Assembly (NCBI GenBank): GCA_024695575.1
Contig: JAILHY010000041.1
Span: forward strand, 1-42,283
Source of the DNA: Lachnospiraceae bacterium
Lineage (GTDB): Bacteria; Bacillota; Clostridia; Lachnospirales; Lachnospiraceae
DNA length: 42,283 nt
Direction: 5' to 3'
The notes under the pieces were generated by a model. That model saw only the letters and a list, made by a program, of their open reading frames with translations, ran no database searches and was not told where the DNA came from. Position numbers and translations under genes: made by a program. Shown one piece after another: positions 38,861 to 42,283 of the stretch. Position 1 is the stretch's first letter; the number at the start of each line of letters is the position of its first letter.

Positions 38861-38890
38861 ACCATATGCAAACATATGTTTCAATATGTT
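38861..38890. repeat. Three 10-bp-periodic (C/A)ATATG motifs in the divergent intergenic region
   Basis: ACCATATGCA / AACATATGTT / TCAATATGTT in exact 10-bp register. Confidence 0.65.
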
Positions 38891-38915
38891 TTTTGTTGTT
38901 GCAGTCACATTTATT

Positions 38916-38924
38916 TGTTATACT
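38916..38924 (+). promoter_or_regulatory. Putative extended -10 promoter for the histidine phosphatase gene
   Basis: TG-T-TATACT about 37 bp upstream of ATG 38962; no convincing -35. Confidence 0.4.
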
Positions 38925-38961
38925 TCAAAGAGCGAATAAACTATAAAACGAGGATTATAAA

Positions 38962-39741
38962 ATGAAACTTATATTTATAAGACATGCGGATCCTGATTAC
39001 GAACATGATACCATTACCGAGAAGGGCCACAGAGAAGCTGCTCTGTTAGGACAGCGTGTCAAAAATTTCAAAAATGTAAAAGAAGCATATGTTTCGCCCC
39101 TTGGAAGAGCGAAAGATACTGCCGGTTATTGCCTTAAAGAACTTGGGATGACCGCAACCCAGTATGACTGGTTACAGGAATTCGTTGTAAAGGTCAAATC
39201 ACCAAACGGCGAAGAAAAGCATATTCCCTGGGACTATATGCCCTCTTACTGGACTAAAGACCCCTGCTTTTATGATAAAGATCATTGGATGGAATCTCCA
39301 TTGTTTGAAGATTCCGACATAAAGGAACATTATGATAAAGTTACCAAGGGCTTAGACGGAATTCTTGAGAAAAACGGCTACAAACGCAGTGAAAATCTAT
39401 ACTTGACCGATACAGTCAATGCAAAGCCCAGTCTGTTGACTGATCCGGTCGTTGACGACCCCTGGTTCTTGACTTACCAGGTCAACAATGATGCTATCCT
39501 TTTCTTCTGCCATTTAGGCGTAAGTTTCGTTATGATAAGTCATCTTTTGGGTATTGCTCCCACTCTTCTGTGGCAGACATTTTTTGTAGCCCCCACCGCA
39601 GTTACAATTCTCGGTGCAGAAGAAAGAGAACCCGGGCTTGCCGCATTCCGTGTTCAGACTTTCGGTGATACATCTCATCTTCTGAACGGACATGAGCCTA
39701 TTTCCCGTGCCGGTTATTTTACTGATGCTTATCAGTTTTGA
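38962..39741 (+). CDS. Histidine phosphatase family protein
   Basis: MKLIFIRHADPDYEHDTITEKGHREAALLGQRV; YVSPLGRAKDTAGYCLKELG. Confidence 0.92.
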   Translation: MKLIFIRHADPDYEHDTITEKGHREAALLGQRVKNFKNVKEAYVSPLGRAKDTAGYCLKELGMTATQYDWLQEFVVKVKSPNGEEKHIPWDYMPSYWTKDPCFYDKDHWMESPLFEDSDIKEHYDKVTKGLDGILEKNGYKRSENLYLTDTVNAKPSLLTDPVVDDPWFLTYQVNNDAILFFCHLGVSFVMISHLLGIAPTLLWQTFFVAPTAVTILGAEEREPGLAAFRVQTFGDTSHLLNGHEPISRAGYFTDAYQF

Positions 39742-39762
39742 TATATATGAGGATTATGAATA

Positions 39763-41217
39763 ATGCTTTTTAATTCCTACCTGTTTATATTTCTGTTTTT
39801 TCCTGTCTGCATGGCAGGTTTCTTTGGGTTAAATCATTTTCGCAAATTTCAGGCCGCAAGGGTCTTTCTTTTTGCGATGTCAATGTGGTTTTACGGCTAT
39901 TTTAACCCTTCGTACATTCTCATAATCCTTTCGAGTATTCTGATAAATTATCTTGCTTACAGATATATAAATGCTCATAAAGAAAGCCCGTCAAAGAAAG
40001 TGGCAATGATCCTTGCTGTTACTGCCAACCTTCTGATCCTCGGGTTTTACAAATACATGGACTTCTTTATTGAAAACATTAATACGGTTTTCAAAACCGA
40101 CTACCCTCTTCTTCATATCATGCTTCCTTTGGGTATCAGTTTCTTTACTTTCCAGCAGATCTCCTTTGTTGTGGATGCTTACCGAAACGAAGTACCGGAC
40201 TACGATTTCATAAGCTATGCTTGTTTTGTTTCCTACTTTCCGCAGCTTATCGCAGGACCCATAGTTTCACACAAAGAGCTGGTTCCACAGTTAATGTCCG
40301 AAGATAACAAAACCTTCTCATGGGATAACTTTGCAAAGGGTGCCTACCTCTTTATCCTTGGTCTTTCAAAGAAGGTCCTTTTAGCCGACGTATTCGGCGG
40401 TGCTGTTCCCTACGGATTTACCATAGCTGAAAACCTTAACTCCACCACCGCCTGGCTTGTTATATTCGGTTATACAATCCAGCTTTATTTTGATTTCTCG
40501 GGTTACTGCGATATGGCCATGGGTATCGGTAAAATGATGAACATGGACATTCCTCAGAACTTCAATTCTCCTTTCAAATCAAAGGATATGCAGGAATTGT
40601 GGGGAAGATGGCATATGACTCTCAACCGTTTCCTGACTTCCTACGTATATATACCTCTCGGTGGAAATCGAAAAGGAAAGTTTCGTACATATCTTAATGT
40701 AATGATCGTTTTCTTTTTGAGCGGACTTTGGCACGGTGCAGCCTGGACATACGTGATCTGGGGATTGTTAAACGGTGTTGCCGTATCATTGGCACGAATG
40801 CTCAAAAAGCCCATATCCTTCAACCCCCGTCTTGTTGCTGCCCCCATCAATTTTGTGATCTGGGCGCTGCTCTTTGTGATTTTCAGAGCCGAATCTTTTT
40901 CTCAGGCCTTTGCAATTTACAGAAATGCATTTTCTTTTGACTTCGGGCCTATTGATTACACCTACAAGGAAGCCTTCCGGGTGATCGAAATAAAGAAAGT
41001 CCTTGCCTTTACGCACATCGAAGGCAGATTTCCCTACCTCATACTCATAGGCTTTTATGTTACCGCTCTTTTTATTATATTCGGATGTAAAACGGCTTAC
41101 AGCCACATGCAGAGCTTTAAGCCCAAGGTTTCAAACTGCATTGTCTCCATGTTTTTACTGCTTTGGGCCATCTGTTCTTTTGCCGGAAAGAGCGTTTTCC
41201 TTTACTTTAATTTCTGA
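39763..41217 (+). CDS. MBOAT family O-acyltransferase (AlgI-like)
   Basis: LPLGISFFTFQQISFVVDAYR; YFDFSGYCDMAMGIGKMM; FFLSGLWHGAAWTYVIWG. Confidence 0.95.
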   Translation: MLFNSYLFIFLFFPVCMAGFFGLNHFRKFQAARVFLFAMSMWFYGYFNPSYILIILSSILINYLAYRYINAHKESPSKKVAMILAVTANLLILGFYKYMDFFIENINTVFKTDYPLLHIMLPLGISFFTFQQISFVVDAYRNEVPDYDFISYACFVSYFPQLIAGPIVSHKELVPQLMSEDNKTFSWDNFAKGAYLFILGLSKKVLLADVFGGAVPYGFTIAENLNSTTAWLVIFGYTIQLYFDFSGYCDMAMGIGKMMNMDIPQNFNSPFKSKDMQELWGRWHMTLNRFLTSYVYIPLGGNRKGKFRTYLNVMIVFFLSGLWHGAAWTYVIWGLLNGVAVSLARMLKKPISFNPRLVAAPINFVIWALLFVIFRAESFSQAFAIYRNAFSFDFGPIDYTYKEAFRVIEIKKVLAFTHIEGRFPYLILIGFYVTALFIIFGCKTAYSHMQSFKPKVSNCIVSMFLLLWAICSFAGKSVFLYFNF

Positions 41218-41227
41218 CGGAGTGCTT

Positions 41228-42283
41228 ATGAACAAATCAAAAAAATGGGCTCTAACCCTTATAATATTTCCCATTTTCGTGCTTGTCGCCATCGGTACCT
41301 TTACCGCAGTCATTGACCCTTACTTTCATTATCACGCACCTTTACAAGGTCTTGGCTATATTCTTGAAGATGAGCGTTACCAGAATGACGGTATAGCAAG
41401 GCATTTTGATTATGATGCCATGATTGCCGGAACTTCCATGACTGAGAATTTTAAAACATCCACGCTGGATTCACTTTTTGGCACTCATTCCGTTAAAACT
41501 CCTTTTTCAGGCGGAAGTTATTACGAAGTAAACAACATTATCAAAGTCGGAATAAAGAATAATCCTAAGCTTAAAACAGTCATCAGAGGCCTGGATTACG
41601 GCCGGATAATCGAAGACAAGAATCACACCGATTACGATCCCGAGACTTATCCAAACTATCTGTACGATGATAATATCACAAACGACCTTAGCTACATCCT
41701 TAACAAAAATGCGCTTTTCATGGCTCTTCAGGATGTTCTTGGATTTAATTCCGAGGGAAAGCTTGAAATAGACTTTGACAAATACGCGAACTGGACACCA
41801 TACTATCCCATCGGAAGAGATGCCGTGAATGCCAATTACGACAGAGCCTCTCTTTCATATGTAGGAACGCAGTATCACTTAACTGAAGAAGAAATAATTA
41901 CCGTAAAAGAAAACGTAAGCCAGAATATTGTTGAAACAGTTGAAGCAAACCCCGATATTGATTTTTATCTTTTTATAACGCCTTACAACATATATTACAT
42001 GGATTTTTACTATGTAAGAGGTATGATGCTTAAACAGCTCGAAGCTGAAAGAATGATGATCGAAGCTATTGTGGGTTATGAGAACGTTCACCTGTATTCT
42101 TTCTTTACAGATACAGAATTGATCCTAAATATTGATGAATTCAGGGATATAGGACATTACAGCGAAAAGGTCAGCGAGGAAATCCTTCGTTGGATGAAGG
42201 AAGGAAAAGGGCTTATAACCAAAGATAACTACGAAGCCTATTGCTCCGAAGTGTATGACTACTACATGAATGCAGATTATGAT
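41228..42283 (+). CDS. Membrane-anchored SGNH/DltD-like partner of MBOAT (3' end beyond window)
   Basis: Open frame to window end: MNKSKKWALTLIIFPIFVLVAIGTFTAVIDPYFHYHAPL...YDAMIAGTSMTENFKTSTLDSLFG...; absent from the ORF track because it has no stop in the window. Confidence 0.82.
   Translation, partial: MNKSKKWALTLIIFPIFVLVAIGTFTAVIDPYFHYHAPLQGLGYILEDERYQNDGIARHFDYDAMIAGTSMTENFKTSTLDSLFGTHSVKTPFSGGSYYEVNNIIKVGIKNNPKLKTVIRGLDYGRIIEDKNHTDYDPETYPNYLYDDNITNDLSYILNKNALFMALQDVLGFNSEGKLEIDFDKYANWTPYYPIGRDAVNANYDRASLSYVGTQYHLTEEEIITVKENVSQNIVETVEANPDIDFYLFITPYNIYYMDFYYVRGMMLKQLEAERMMIEAIVGYENVHLYSFFTDTELILNIDEFRDIGHYSEKVSEEILRWMKEGKGLITKDNYEAYCSEVYDYYMNADYD

Noticed and set aside
1-42283. CRISPR arrays, tRNA/rRNA genes, insertion sequences, prophage or defence islands
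   Set aside because: No regularly spaced repeats, cloverleaf-like intergenic sequence, transposase/integrase motifs or phage proteins seen by eye; intergenic gaps are all short.

Overview
The 42.3-kb window is a dense chromosomal segment, mostly minus-strand. Gene content suggests an anaerobic Firmicute, probably Lachnospiraceae-like (inference only). From left to right it contains: a ribosomal block (rpmA partial, prp, rplU with leader); a secreted DUF5648-repeat protein; a short RNase E/G; a split B12-type radical-SAM pair; a his operon (hisZ-G-D-B and a HisF-like/HisI/HisE fusion); recU; two pseudouridine synthases; coaD and rsmD; a parC/parE-type topoisomerase pair; degV, recG, dak2/fakA and asp23; a divergent rpmB; a C-terminal J-domain protein with a gerW (ytfJ)/DUF2953 pair; an HD-GYP-like protein; a NUDIX hydrolase; a SEDS-transpeptidase fusion; a U32 peptidase; zapA; ruvB and ruvA; a Gx-transporter/NusG_II pair; and a plus-strand histidine phosphatase, MBOAT and SGNH-like cassette cut by the window end. 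I found no CRISPR array, tRNA, rRNA, prophage or transposon. The strongest second-look items are the single-polypeptide SEDS-class B PBP fusion, the HisF-like domain that has lost catalytic residues and is fused to HisIE, the HD-GYP protein with YD in place of HD, the RNase E/G lacking the Zn-link region, the split radical-SAM pair beside the ribosomal genes, and two unexplained promoter-proximal repeat structures (parE and nusG_II/phosphatase). I did not see an obviously new multi-gene defence or mobile system.
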